A stretch of 64,000 nt of DNA from Epiperipatus broadwayi (Eukaryota; Onychophora; Udeonychophora; Euonychophora; Peripatidae). This document shows, in pieces, positions 14,208 through 25,289 of this stretch. A program made the position numbers and the translations under genes. Location of the stretch: NCBI GenBank assembly GCA_028023455.1, contig JAQFVV010000013.1:1734001-1798000 (forward strand), in the 5' to 3' direction. Within the stretch, counting starts at the first letter, position 1. Every line of letters begins with the position of its first letter. The notes beneath the pieces are model-generated. The model did not search any database. It was given only the letters and a program-made list of their open reading frames with translations, and was not told the DNA's origin.

Positions 14208-14316
14208 TTTTTTTTCCCCTCCATATGTCATAGCATTTGCCGGTAGATGAACCTGCAACAATCGTCTGCAAACCAACTGCTTGCTTGCAAGGCGGCTGCA
14301 CTGATCAACGCTTGAC
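14208..14316 (-). repeat. tRNA-Gly-derived short SINE (copy 1, diverged)
   Basis: On the minus strand the unit starts GTCAAGCGTTGATCAGTG, passes through an anticodon-arm remnant (CCGCCTTGCAAGC), a B-box-like GCAGGTTCATCTACC, and ends TATGACATATGG before an A-rich tail. The order and both flanks match the copies at 40,736, 50,513 and 54,123. It is the most diverged of the four, with a small insertion between anticodon and T arms. It cannot encode a functional tRNA. Confidence 0.6.
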
Positions 14317-15898
14317 AGTTTGATTTTAATTTAATAAATCATGAGTTAGGGAATATTCAGTATAAATAAGATTCAAATCGGCAAACTGTTAATTGAGAAT
14401 TATCATTTTTTACAATTGAAATGTTTTTATTATGCAGTATTATTTATCCTTGTATTAATATCACTTTTTTTTTTAATTTTAAGTTTTATTTTATTAATTG
14501 GATTTTTCATATTTTTTAAATATATTTTGAAGTTAGGCTAACAAATTAAATTTTTTGCTATAGGTAATGAAATCATTATAATTGTTTATTTTTTATATGA
14601 GATTTTTGGGGGAACTAAATGAACTCATGGCCCAGGGAAGAACCTGTATATGGAAAACATGCATTGTAAATCCAAACCCCCTCCTATTTTTTATATACAA
14701 TATATAAAAATGGGAGAAAATAGAGAAACAAATGTTAAAAATACATTTCATTGTGACAACCCAAAAAAATTACACTATTCATATTTAGGAAGGAGAGGTA
14801 TATATAAAGTCTTTGATCAGTTTTGATTTCTGCTGTCAATTTATTTATGTCTCTGTTCATTTTTTTTTTGTGTGTGTGATTTCAACTATGAACTACACTT
14901 TTACTCCTGTTAGCAATAGACCTTTGTACAAGGATTGGGAATAGTGGTCATTTTGTACTCACTATTTTGATTTACAATCAATTCTATGATCTTTCAAAAA
15001 ATTCAAAACTTTAAAATAATATCCGCTATATTTTCAAAATGGTGGTCATTTTGTAAGATTGATGGACATTAAAGCCACATCTTCTGAAAATAAAATTGCA
15101 ATATTTACACTGCAAATGTAAAGCTTATTTATTATACAGTATATATTGTAGTTTTGATTATAGAATTAAAATATGATTAACCAAATCAAGAAATTCAATT
15201 TGTATGTGCGGTGATCTATTGAGAGTCAGCTAACTTTTTTTCTGACCACTAAAATTCATGCATATTTTATAATATTTTAATTCCAAAAAAATTCTAAAGA
15301 TGACAGTATTTGAAAATTTGGGAAATTCAAAGCCAGTTAAATCCACATTGATGGGTTTCTATTGTTTTCTTGGAAATCTCGAATTTTGTGATATTACTTT
15401 GAGAAAATATTTCAATTACTAAAACCTTGATTTTTGTGGAAATTTTATGATTATTTTTGCACAGTTGTATAATTATTACAAATCAATAGTATATATTATA
15501 TATTAACTACATAAATGTTTTATTTTTATAGATGGTTATATTATTCTGTATAATGTTACCATGGAAATTACAAGAATGCCAGTTACAAGTAATTAGTAAC
15601 CCATTATCCACAATCTATAGAATATATTGCAATATCGTAACAACTACTATAAAACTTTAATTTTTAAAGCATAAGTTGATAGATTTACCAGATAGGATAT
15701 TTATTTATTCACATTTTAAATACAAACACCAAACAAAACATATTGTTTATTTTCTGAAAACAATTTGCTCCTCTCAACATCTGAATAACAAAATGATGCT
15801 TTGTTGTGATTAAAAGCTAATTTTTAAAATAATTGCAAAATTCAAATGTAATTTTTTTAGAATTTACTTAATTTCTAAACAAAAAAAACTATTATCTC
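14317..15898. other. AT-rich intergenic DNA
   Basis: No gene is recognised. The phrase GTGGTCATTTTGTA occurs at about 14,946 and, nearly identical, at about 15,043, which may be the remnant of a short duplicated or mobile sequence. A (GT)n patch lies at about 14,870. Confidence 0.45.
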
Positions 15899-16002
15899 TA
15901 TTGCTCGGGAGTTCATAAGAAGTTTGAGTGACCAAATCAATCCTGGGACTTTCTGACTCCTTAGCCAGATGCTCTACCGCTGTATTAAGCTGTGTGGGGC
16001 TT
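15899..16002 (-). repeat. tRNA-derived SINE, family 2 (copy b, best preserved)
   Basis: On the minus strand the sequence contains ACAGCGGTAGAGCATCTGG, an A-box-like D arm running into a T-C-T-G anticodon stem. It is followed by GTCAGAAAGTCCCAGGATTG, which closes that stem and leads into a B-box-like GGATTGATT. The 3' part is TATGAACTCCCGAGCAA. The tRNA head resembles an Arg-type tRNA (known pattern: TCTGRCTACGGATCAGA), but the anticodon loop is altered. The unrelated 3' tail shared with 4,873 and 52,133 marks it as a SINE and not a tRNA gene. Confidence 0.5.
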
Positions 16003-18363
16003 TCTAAACAAAAATATCAAATAAAGTCAAATTTATTATATTCTGATATATAATAACAATTTAGGACTAAAATTAAAGTTGAAAGCTTAAATCAAATGAA
16101 AATAAAACTGTCAAAGTATTAGTGCAGTAAAAGAAGGCTAATGCACTTTATTTAATTGTCAAATAATGACTTTACAAAACATTCATCACTTTCATTTATG
16201 ACTTATCCAAAGTAAAAATTTTCTTCTTAATGAATGCAAAATAAAAAACACTGGTTCCATTTAGCACAATACTTTGATTATATACAACAACAAAGTGCAT
16301 TAATAGTTTTTCGTAAAATATGTATATTAGCTAATCTATCTTTATTCAATCAGTTTAAAACTGTATATCCTTAACTAGTCATTCATATATGCTACTGTTC
16401 CACTCCATTATAGTTTGACTATCTCTAGTAGCTATATAAACTATAGCATTGTTATTGTAAGTTATTTTGAGAAAAAAAAATGATTTCATACACTGTGCAG
16501 TTAATAATCAATTTTATATGATCAAAGGTTATTTAATATAAGTTTAAAATATTTAATTTTTTTCAATTTTATATAATTTTGTAATTTGTTTCTTATTTCT
16601 TTAAGATAATAACTGGTTTTATTATAAACATAAAAGAAACAAAAGAGATTTAATCATTTACATATTATTAAAACTACAGCAATTTCTTTACCTACACATT
16701 ATTTAATTTCACTGCATTATGTAAAATAAAAAAAATTCAGTCTTATTAATTAGAAATTACAAAATCAAAACATTTTAATAATTGAACATAAAGTGCATGG
16801 AAAATAAATTTTAAAATGTGCATTGATGGTTAGTTTTTTTTATATATACTTTGTTTTAATTCAACAAATAGTGATTCAGAAAATATTCTGCAGCCACATA
16901 AAAAACAAAATGTGATTAACAATGGAAAAATTATATTTTTTTTCTTTTTTAAATAACTTGTAGGTTTTTTAAAAAAATAATATACTAAGTAAAATGTTTA
17001 CCTACAGTTTTTTCAATTTAAACATATTTTAAATCAATTTGTTTTTTATATTTTGAATTCTCATAGAAACTCGCTATAATTGCTTATATTTTATGTAAGA
17101 TTTTTGAAACATTTTTGTTGGGGGGGTCAATTGTCATTACGAACCAGAGTAAAACTATTTTCTTTTTGTTTATGAAAATACCAACATAGTCAAAGTGTCT
17201 AAAGCTGTCACAGTAACAGTAAATTTATATAACTTCTGAACATAAATGCATCAACTTGGATAAGATAATTCAATGTGTACTATTTTCTCTAACTTGAGAT
17301 ATATTCTCAGCTGTATTTTTTTTACACAGCCTGATAACTATTCTAGTAACCATTTTTTTTCTCCTACCTTAATGTGGATAATTATTAATACCTTTTGCTG
17401 TAAAATAATGTTAAAACTCATTATGGATTCTTTATATTTTTGTTTTAATAATACATTCATTATTACAACTTTTAAAATCAAAAATTAAAGAAATATATAT
17501 ATCATCTTTAATATAATCAGGTGTTTTATGTGTGTAAACAAACCAATGTAATGGTTATAATTAAATTATTGGAATTTGTTTTCTTCAGAAAATGACCTAG
17601 TCTGGTCAATAACATTTTCGGTTTGTGATATTGGCAATTTTATGTGCACACTGTAAACGTATTCATTATTTTACTATTTATATAACTTTGCATACATATG
17701 TTAGTATGCCTGGGAAATGTGTAATTCTTCTTTTCTCAGTTTTCTGTTTGGCTTAATACATTTTCTTGATGCTAAGCACTACTATAATTATATGTATATT
17801 TTAATGTTTTTTCAGTATGTAATATGCTGAAAAAGTTTTGCACTTCATTAATTTAAATTTTTAAAATTGGAAAGAATGCATTTTATAATTTTGAATATAA
17901 AAATAAATTATATTTCTAGCATAAAGGGCAACTGTTTTTGTTATTGTTGTTTGTGTTGAAGTAGACTATTATGGTAGCCGTCCCATCTCTTTACAATAAT
18001 CAACTAGAATTAGAGAATTAAAATATAAAATTAGTAACTTTTTGTTTCTTTAAAAAAAAATTATATATATCAGTAAAAATTTATTATCATCATTTATTCT
18101 CAGTCATATTGTGCATTCAATTACAAAATGTTTAAAATAATTCTTCTATCCTATTCAGCATTAATTAACGTCATCTATGTATCTCATCTGCCTTATTGGA
18201 TTAGATCAAAACTACATTTTAAACTGATCTGCTATATAGGAACATTAAGGCTACTTTATATCTTTTCTGCAAAATATTTAATCTTTTTTAAATATATCTT
18301 TATACAGAATTTTATGAACTATGTATAAAGTATTCATCATTTTAAACATTATCATTTCATCAC
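16003..18363. other. AT-rich intergenic DNA
   Basis: No gene or element is recognised. Frames of 66-71 codons at 17,273-17,488 and 18,128-18,328 (plus) have the F/I/Y-rich composition of chance frames in AT-rich DNA. Confidence 0.5.
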
Positions 18364-18620
18364 ATGATCACCATTTCTTATGCTTGCTCATAACTGGCCA
18401 GAATAATCAATGGATTCCAGAAGGCTTGGGCATAAAATCCTTAGCTTGTGGCTTTCATCAGTGAGGAGCCTTGGATCTGAGAGCACTGGCTACTAGAAAC
18501 TAGTCTGGGTATATTGGAGGAGTAGGCACTAGATAATAATTTTATGCACAAGCCTTTTGGTATCCATTGAATACACTGACTAGCACTACTGTGTGGAGAG
18601 TTTTGCCTGTTTTAATAACA
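18364..18620. mobile_element. Foldback MITE family FB, internally deleted copy
   Basis: The left side (ATGATCACCATTTCTTATGC, later AATCAATGGATTCC and GGCATAAAATCC) is the inverted counterpart of the right side (TTTTATGCACAAGCC, TATCCATTGA, GTGTGGAGAG). The centre keeps GCTTTCATCAGTGAGGAGCC and GAGAGCACT, shared with copies at 50,684, 59,735 and 60,202. This copy lacks the long central part and can still fold into a hairpin. It has no coding capacity, so it would have depended on another element's transposase. TSDs were not identified. Confidence 0.7.
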
Positions 18621-18800
18621 TTGTCTTATTTAATTTTTTCCATCCGTAGTCTCTCTTTCTATTCCCATATCATATCAACAAATTTTATTTTTTCATCTAA
18701 CATGTAATCTCTTTTTAAGTATTTTAAAATCTTTTGGAATCCAATTTAAGTTTTTAACTGTCCATCTATTATTGCTTCTTTTAGCAATATAATAGATAAA
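18621..18800 (-). pseudogene. LINE 3'-tail fragment
   Basis: The order TTTTTAAGTATTTTAAAATC, CCAATTTAAG, CTGTCCATCTATTATTGCTTC, TTTTAGCAATAT matches the minus-strand LINE tail at about 62,095-62,165. There the reverse complement encodes the segment around R-W-x-x-x-I-L-x-W before the polymerase C-terminus. The fragment is short, adjoins the foldback copy, and has no open frame. It probably derives from the same LINE family as the pair at 61.6-62.9 kb. Confidence 0.5.
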
Positions 18801-18939
18801 TCATTATAAAGAGACTAAGTAAAAAATTAAAATATTGTCATATTAACAATGTTTTTGATATTTTATAAATAATGTAAAAAATTATTATGAATTTCATAAA
18901 CCTAAAGAGGTTGATCAGCTGGAACATCAGTTTCCAAAA

Positions 18940-19215
18940 TTGCTGAACTGTTTTAATGTTTCAAGATTAAATCTCAAGTTTATTTACTTCATTTTACTAA
19001 AAGATGGTAGAATGAAAACTGATGAATGGATTGAGATTATACATCATTATATGCTGCCAGTCATTACAAAAAATTATATCCAAAAAAAAAAAAAACTACG
19101 AATTATTACTAACCATCAATGTCTTTCAAAAACAGTTCACTCAGAATTTCACAAGTTATTATTTTTTAATGTGGATATTAAGGCTTGGAATTATTGCTTT
19201 TTTGAGCATAACTAG
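18940..19215 (+). CDS. Unrecognised 91-codon open frame
   Basis: The frame opens at a TTG and not an ATG, has no Kozak-like context or splice structure that I can support, and ends at a TAG. Composition is less extreme than in chance frames nearby: it contains D-G-R-M-K-T-D-E-W-I-E-I-I-H and a lysine run encoded by an A tract. I do not recognise a family. It could be a fragment of a transposase or polymerase relic, or chance. A second frame overlaps it at 19,022-19,255. Confidence that it is a real gene is low. Confidence 0.12.
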   Translation: MLNCFNVSRLNLKFIYFILLKDGRMKTDEWIEIIHHYMLPVITKNYIQKKKKLRIITNHQCLSKTVHSEFHKLLFFNVDIKAWNYCFFEHN

Positions 19216-20676
19216 AATAATGTCATGGGCAAATAAATGCTCAAACATCAATTAATTGGCCATGAACATTCTTTTGTATCAATAAATAGTTTCCATGAAT
19301 GTTTCACAATTACAGATTTATATGGTTTGAGAACCAGGTTTACTCTTGATGTAAAATTTTGAGAAAATTCTATCATCTTTGGAGATAATAATCCTCAAAT
19401 TATTATAATCCATAGTCTAGTTTGATGTTATTACACATCTCATGAGCTTTCCATCTTATTTAAATATTTCTGAGTTTTATTGACTATTCTTAAATAACAA
19501 ATAAATGATCAACATTCTTCTTTATTGTTTAAGAAACTTGAAGCTTTTCTCTATTAAATATGGATTAATATTACATCAAACATTGACCATTCCATATAGA
19601 AGGTAAGCTCTTGATACAAATGGTAATCATATTCTACATTATAATATAAAGTTAATACTCTTTTTCTATTAATTTTTTAATATCTGTATCCTCATATGAC
19701 TGAGTTATATAAAAGCAAATTGTATTTTTTATCCCAAATAATCTCACACACACATATGTATATATATATATCACCTAATGCTTTCCGTTACATACGGCAA
19801 ATGGGTCAGTTGCATATCTCACTTCTTGTTTGTTCATATGTATGATAATCGGATAGATTTTAGACCAATAATTATTATTCTATAAGTTTGGATTACCAAC
19901 ATGGAGATTGTTAAGTACTCTACTAATACTACATTTGTGTACCCATTTACTCAACTTTAAATTGTTACATAAAATAGCACATCAATGTCTGGCTACAAAT
20001 GAGTCTTTATTTATATACCATTATGCATGTGTATAAAATGTTTATCCTTAAAATAACTATACTTGATACAGGTTAGGAGGGTTATTCAGTGTTGCCTTAT
20101 AAGGATTATTGGTTGTTGATATCACTTTCTGTATGATAGATAATAATGTATGAGGTTTTTTTTCTATGAAGATCTCTTTTTGATTTTTTAGATGCATAGT
20201 TAAATTTATTTCATTGAATGAATAGCAAGTTAATATATTAGTAAAAAATTGAAAAGCATTTGTGTAATGAATTTTTCAATGCATATATGAAGTTATCTTC
20301 AATGATAATCAAATCTAGCATTATTTCACTAAAGTAAATGAAATAGATTAATAAACAGTTCAGTAAACAATACTTCAGTTAAGAGCTTTGTATATAGATT
20401 TTTTTATTCTTTAAATAATTTCTTCTAGAAATAATAATCATCTTTAAAGATTTATTTATTAGTGATTCATATGAAGTCTTATTTATTAATTAATACTTTT
20501 AAAATTATATACATTTAGAATAAATATCTGAACTTACTTTTGAACAGAAAATATTTCATAAACACATTCTCACGCATTTGGGGATGAATAAACTTATGGT
20601 GTTAATTTACTTTATCTGGCACAAATAAATTATTCATTCTTTAATTTAAAAAAAAAAACTTGCAAAAATTAATATA
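19216..20676. other. AT-rich intergenic DNA
   Basis: No element or gene is recognised. A short (CA)(TA)n patch is present at about 19,745-19,775. Confidence 0.5.
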
Positions 20677-20785
20677 CACCTGGGTCTCATTTTATGCAGA
20701 TTTATTTAATGCGATTTTGAAGTTGTGCGATTCATGTTTCTTCTTAATATCTTTGTTTGCGGTTTTCTTTTATGCAATAAAAATT

Positions 20786-20904
20786 ATTAGATCAGAAGTC
20801 AAGCTCCGATAATGCACTATTACTTTAAATATTATAAATTTCGCCCACTCACGTGATATTTAAAGAAATATCGTATTATCGGAGTTCGACTTCCATCTAC
20901 TAAT
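20786..20904. repeat. Imperfect inverted repeat inside the Tigger-like element
   Basis: GAAGTCAAGCTCCGATAAT on the left faces ATTATCGGAGTTCGACTTC on the right, with flanking ATTAG and CTAAT also inverted. The arms are about 30 nt around a spacer of about 60 nt. It could be a small MITE nested in the larger element or an original subterminal structure. No matching structure is visible near the right end. Confidence 0.65.
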
Positions 20905-21482
20905 TTCAATATTTTTAGCGCTTTATAATAGTACTGTAATAGATTTTATGCAATAAAGTTCATAATTCACTTATTTCTCTATTTTATTTACACACATTAA
21001 ATTTTACAAGACTATAATGTAAATCTGTTCAAACTTTATAGATGAAAAATACTATGTATGTTGTTTTTGCATTTTAAATCACATTCTATTTTTGCTTTTT
21101 ATAAAAAGAGTACATAATCAATTAATCATTTAGTGTCCGCGAGTTTATTTTTAAAAGATGAGTAAGAGTGGTGGGCACAATTAAAATCTGATTTTTAATT
21201 GTAATTAACAATTTAAAAATTATGTAACGTGATCTGAAATTAAGGTGATGTGAAACGATGAAATGTGATTTTTAAACAGAATTGAAAATTAAAGACAAAA
21301 ATAAGAATTTAATTTTTAATTATTAGTTTTAATTAAATTTTGTCCAACAGTGGTGAGTCGGTGTCTTTTTATTATCGTAAGTCTAAGTTTTTATTTTTAT
21401 TTTAAACTTTTAGTTTATTCTAACGTAGAGAAAAAAAGACCCAAGAAAATGAATTTCTTTGGAAACAAAAATTTCAATTTTA

Positions 21483-21625
21483 GATCGCTTAGCAAAATGG
21501 GAAGGATCAACAGCGATTGAAAAATGTTTTAGTTGTATTTCCTCTTAACTTCATTTAAGGAGAAGCTACAGTACCTCACATCACATCATGACGAATCTGA
21601 TGTCTCAAATAGCGATAATGATTAA
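21483..21625 (+). pseudogene. pogo/Tigger-type transposase C-terminal fragment
   Basis: One frame reads D-R-L-A-K-W-E-G-S-T-A-I-E-K-C-F and stops at 21,546. From 21,563 the same strand gives an acidic end (H-H-D-E-S-D-V-S-N-S-D-N-D, then TAA at 21,623). The W, then x-T-A-I-x-K-C-F, then acidic-tail order is the known pattern of Tigger/jerky DDE transposase C-termini. The catalytic core is missing. Its position inside matching TIRs supports the assignment. It parallels the tail at 115-314. Confidence 0.5.
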
Positions 21626-21863
21626 AATACTGTATATGTATGAAATAAATGTAAATTACGCATAAAAATATATTGTTTTGAATAAAATTAAATACTGTAG
21701 TTAATAAAAAAAGTTTGTCTTGTATCAATTTTTTTCAAATTTGAAATTTTTTATTAGTCATATTTTATTTTTTATTTTTTTTTTATGCGAATTTTAAAGT
21801 AATTTTATGTTGTTGCTTTGCTTTTATGCGATTTTTGGAAAACTGCATAAAATGAAACCCAGA

Positions 21864-22895
21864 TATATATAGTTATTCATCTTATTCCATATGGGGATTT
21901 GGGGTATAGTTATTAACTGTAAGGTCTGCTATGTTCATGATCTGGGCTGAGAAACTTCTAGAATTTTTTTAATTTAAAGTACAGTATTTTATATAATTTT
22001 TTTCAGATAGAACTCCAATTATCCATCTACTATTAATCTTCAATTATTTATCTATTATTAGCTAGAAAATAAAAGATCTAGTTGGTTAAACAAATGGCTG
22101 GTATGCTACAAAAAACAAAAAAATACAATTATAGTGCGATGTAACTTTCATCACTTATGAATGAAACTAATCTTAGTTATTGAGCTCATGGTCATCTTTA
22201 CCTACAGAGATAGAGTGATCTCAAAATTGTGGTTAATGTAACTATATGTTTATGACTGTGATATGGGGTTCAAATTTGGAGAATAAAATATTTAAGAGAT
22301 TCCAAGCAGTTTTGTTTTTCTTCAAATAACTGGCACACAGTCAATTTGGCAATTATTGACCACTAAATAGGATTTCACAATTCTTAACTAAAAATTAAAA
22401 TAAAGAAAACCATCAGTAGTAGATTACTTTTTTTAGTAACATCTTATGTTTTTTCTTTGAGGGAATAGAGAAATCTTTTCCATGTAGTGAATCATTTAAA
22501 ACTGTTTTATTGTTTACTTACGAATAACTTTGTGAAAGCTAATGATTTTCTAATGGGGTGACAGATCTACTTCTTTCAATAGGACAAGATCAGTATTGAG
22601 ACTCTGGCAATAACCACCATGGTCTAATGATTTAGAACATCTACAATGATTTAGAAATTTGCAAAGTTAAAAATGTTGATAATTCCATTATCTAACTTGA
22701 ATATCTCATTGCAAGGATGATCAAATAAAAAAAAAGAAAATATCAATAACTACAATCTTGGGAGAAACTTTTTCAAATGAACCTATTATATTGATAAATA
22801 TTATATAAATAGAATATGGTATTTATAAAATAAAATATGTCAACAATAACAAAAAAAAAAACTGAGGCAAATGAAATGTATGAATGTTGGAATAA
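21864..22895. other. AT-rich intergenic DNA
   Basis: No gene is recognised. Toward 22,700 the plus strand becomes A/G-rich, which leads into the LINE relic that follows. Confidence 0.5.
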
Positions 22896-23500
22896 ACTAG
22901 AATTTCAAAGATAACAACAGATGCTTGGTTTGATGAAGGACTTAAAAAAAGAAAAATCATAGGACATAAATGACTACAATTATAATAAATGAATGGATTA
23001 TATAATATAAAGAACCCTTAAATGAAGGAGAAGATATGATGGGTTATAAAAAACAGAAATTGGAAAGTGTAGAATTTGAAGTTGGGTGTTTGGAAGTACT
23101 AAGTAAAATACACTATGGCAGAAATAGAAGAGCACCTGATTAGGAGGAATTCATTTGGAACTGAAAATGTGTTGGAGAAAAAGATATTAAATTGATTGCC
23201 AAATTAAATATTTTTTAGAGGAAAATATACCACAAAAAAATAATTTTAATATATATCATCAATCTTTAAAAAATTGTATAGAAATAAATGTGGGAACTAC
23301 AGAGAAATATATATTGCAAACATTATTTTGAAGATGTTGAGAAAACTTGTAAGGAATCATTTGCAGAAACAGATTGAAACATCTGAAGAACACTGATTTC
23401 ACAATATGAAAATTGTATATAAGTCATTAATTGTAAATATATAAATAATTAATGAAGAAAACTTCAGATAGTGTCTTTCAGAAATTGTTGTGAAACATTG
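22896..23500 (+). pseudogene. Outer LINE: 5' part of reverse transcriptase
   Basis: Broken frames give E-F-E-V-G-C-L-E-V-L-S-K-I (from about 23,072) and G-R-N-R-R-A-P-D, comparable to the K-x-G-R-A-P-G segment that opens LINE reverse transcriptases. Next comes E-K-D-I-K-L-I-A-K-L. At 23,280-23,395 an open run begins K-C-G-N-Y-R-E-I-Y-I-A-N-I and continues L-K-M-L-R-K-L-V-R-N-H-L-Q-K, the known N-Y-R-x-I and K-x-L-x-x-L block. It then reads I-E-T-S-E-E-H, where S-E-x-Q-x-G-F-R is expected. The order is that of reverse-transcriptase blocks 0 to 2. The next blocks are absent because another LINE begins at about 23,500. The polymerase appears to resume at 27,585. Confidence 0.7.
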
Positions 23501-23523
23501 TCAGTGGCAGGAGTGTTTGATCA

Positions 23524-23830
23524 TTGATTAATACATCAGAGAGAGTAATGGATGAGTATGTAGAATTGATTGGGAATTTGAATAAGATTAAAGGAAGAGT
23601 AGGGGTAGTTGGATTATTACCAAAATTTGACAAGAGGTATTTGTTAGATATGGCATGTTTTATAAATGAGAGATTGAAAAAAATGTGTGAGAGAAATGAT
23701 CCCTCACATCCACAAACATAACTTGGAAAGAGGGAGTTATATAGTAAAGATGGATTGCACTTAGGAAAACAAGAAAGTGAAGTTTTAGGGAGTCTGACTT
23801 ATAAAAAATATAATTTGGGAAACTTATAAA
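23524..23830 (+). pseudogene. SGNH/GDSL-like esterase fragment of inner LINE
   Basis: The frame reads S-E-R-V-M-D-E-Y-V-E-L-I, then R-V-G-V-V-G-L-L-P-K and F-I-N-E-R-L-K-K-M-C. This matches the v-x-v-x-x-l-x-P-R, x-x-I-N-x-x-L-x-x-x-C spacing seen in SGNH-type domains of LINE ORF1 proteins. After a stop at 23,719 an in-line frame gives L-Y-S-K-D-G-L-H-L-G (DGLH at 23,749-23,760), the D-x-x-H block that carries the catalytic Asp and His in this fold. The GDS serine block would lie upstream and is absent, consistent with 5' truncation. The function in LINEs is not settled; RNA binding or membrane-lipid roles have been proposed. Confidence 0.6.
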
Positions 23831-24685
23831 GGGGGGTGGGGTTTTAAATTGGTATTATCAAAAAGGAGAATGGACGGGATGTAAGAAATAAGCAGAGGGT
23901 AGTTGATTTAGTTATAAGTGTAGATGTGGAGAGGGAATGGGTCTGTAAAATTAATGGTAAGCAAGTTATTTATAAACATAATGGAGAAGAAAGAATCAAA
24001 AGAATTTATAAAAGAGCAGTTAGGAAAGAAGAAATTGGGTATTTGAATATGCAAGATGGTTAGAAACCAGGAAAGTGGCTGAAATTAAACAAAGCAATTG
24101 AAAATGAAGAACTTGAGGTATTAGCAGTATTGGAAAGAGATCTAAGACAAAAACCTATTCTGGAAGACTTGGTAGGGCAGAGTATAAATAGAAAAGAAAA
24201 AAGGGGTGGTGGTATAGGTGTTATATCAAAAAAATATTTAAATACTGTCAAATGTCAAGAACATTTTTGGTTTGAAATAAGGTTGGAAAGAGAAGAATGG
24301 ATGGTGGCTATAGTTTATATAGCCACTGGAGATAGTCAAACTATAATGGAGTGGAACAGTAGCATATATGAATGCCTAGTTAAGGATATACAGAGTTTTA
24401 AAGAAAAGGGAAAGAGAATAACGGTTATAGGAGACATGAATGGACATATTGAAGAAATTGATGATGTAGATAATAAGAATGAACAGCTTTTGAAGAAATT
24501 TTATGAGAATGAATTTGAGCATTAGAAATTTATCAAATATTTATGAGGGACAATGCACATGGTCTAGAAATAATATATTCCACACAATAGATTATGTATT
24601 GGTAGAGAAAGAGGGAATGAATAAAGTACAGAAAATTAAGGTGTTTTATAATGAAGAGAGATTATGTAATAGTGATCATAAATAA
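23831..24685 (+). pseudogene. APE-type endonuclease domain of inner LINE
   Basis: The N-terminal region includes G-Y-L-N-M-Q-D-G (about 24,038), then E-N-E-E-L-E-V-L-A-V-L-E-R-D-L-R. This corresponds to the N-x-x-G and E-T-H-L-R segments; the first asparagine and the metal-binding glutamate positions are identifiable. R-G-G-G-I-G-V-I-S-K follows, then V-I-G-D-M-N-G-H-I with the catalytic G-D-x-N at 24,430-24,441. After a frameshift near 24,510, C-T-W-S-R-N and I-D-Y-V-L-V appear, and S-D-H-K closes the domain at 24,671-24,682. An in-frame stop at 24,061 and the frameshift break the frame. The domain nicks target DNA to prime reverse transcription in functional relatives. Confidence 0.7.
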
Positions 24686-25211
24686 CTTCATTATAATAGA
24701 AATGGTTAATAATGTGATGGAGAATAGAAATAAAAGTAGAAACAATAGTGAAAGATGTGGATGGAAAGTGAATGATAAGAAGTTGGAAGAATATAAAATA
24801 CAAGTTGAAGAAACCATGGAAGAGATGGTTGGGGATAAGTATAAGGACTGGTGTGATGAAATAGAAAAAGTGGTAAATATGATTTTAGGTGAGAATATTC
24901 AGAAGAATAAAAGTAATAAAAAAATGAGAAGTGTAAAAGAGAGGGGAAAAGCATGCAAAAAATATAAGGGTGCTATTAAGAATAAAGAATGTGAAAGAGA
25001 TATTAATGCTAAATGGGAGAAATACTTAGAAAAGAAGTTGGCTAAAATAGGTAATTATAGAGAGAGAATGAAATTGAATAGAAAATTGTTGGAGGATATT
25101 AATAAAAGTGGAAGATATGGGAGTAAAAAATTTTGGAATTACATTAAAAGGAGAAATTTAGGGGAGAGAGAGATAGTATTACTAAATGATGAGGGAATAG
25201 AGTGTAGATAG
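24651..25211 (+). pseudogene. Inner LINE linker between endonuclease and RT
   Basis: This is a lysine/glutamate-rich open frame of about 186 codons, much longer than expected by chance in DNA this AT-rich. It includes K-K-F-W-N-Y-I-K-R-R near its end, the K-x-F-W-x-Y-x-K/R segment typical just before the reverse transcriptase in CR1/jockey-like elements. A 60-bp region around GGGAGAGAGAGATAGTATTA at 25,163-25,200 is repeated almost exactly at 25,219-25,264, a local tandem duplication that disrupts the frame. Confidence 0.6.
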
Positions 25212-25289
25212 AAATGTAGGGGGAGAGAGAGATAGTATTACTAGATGATGAGGGAATAGAGTGTAGATCTAGAGAAGAATTAGAATCTT

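Larger units (their letters stand above)
20677..21863. mobile_element. Tigger-like DNA transposon remnant with TIRs
   Basis: The left end reads CTGGGTCTCATTTTATGCAG (20,680-20,699) and the right end, on the minus strand, CTGGGTTTCATTTTATGCAG (21,843-21,862): 20 bp with one mismatch. Subterminal motifs of the type TTTATGCGATTTT and TATGCAATAAA recur near both ends. A transposase fragment lies inside at 21,483-21,625. The ends sit in TATA-rich sequence, so a TA target duplication is plausible but not certain. At about 1.2 kb it is far shorter than an autonomous pogo-type element (usually above 2 kb), so it is an internally deleted copy. Confidence 0.65.

Noticed and set aside
24706-24954. 82-codon minus-strand frame rich in S, Y, F and H
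   Set aside because: It is the antisense shadow of the LINE linker.
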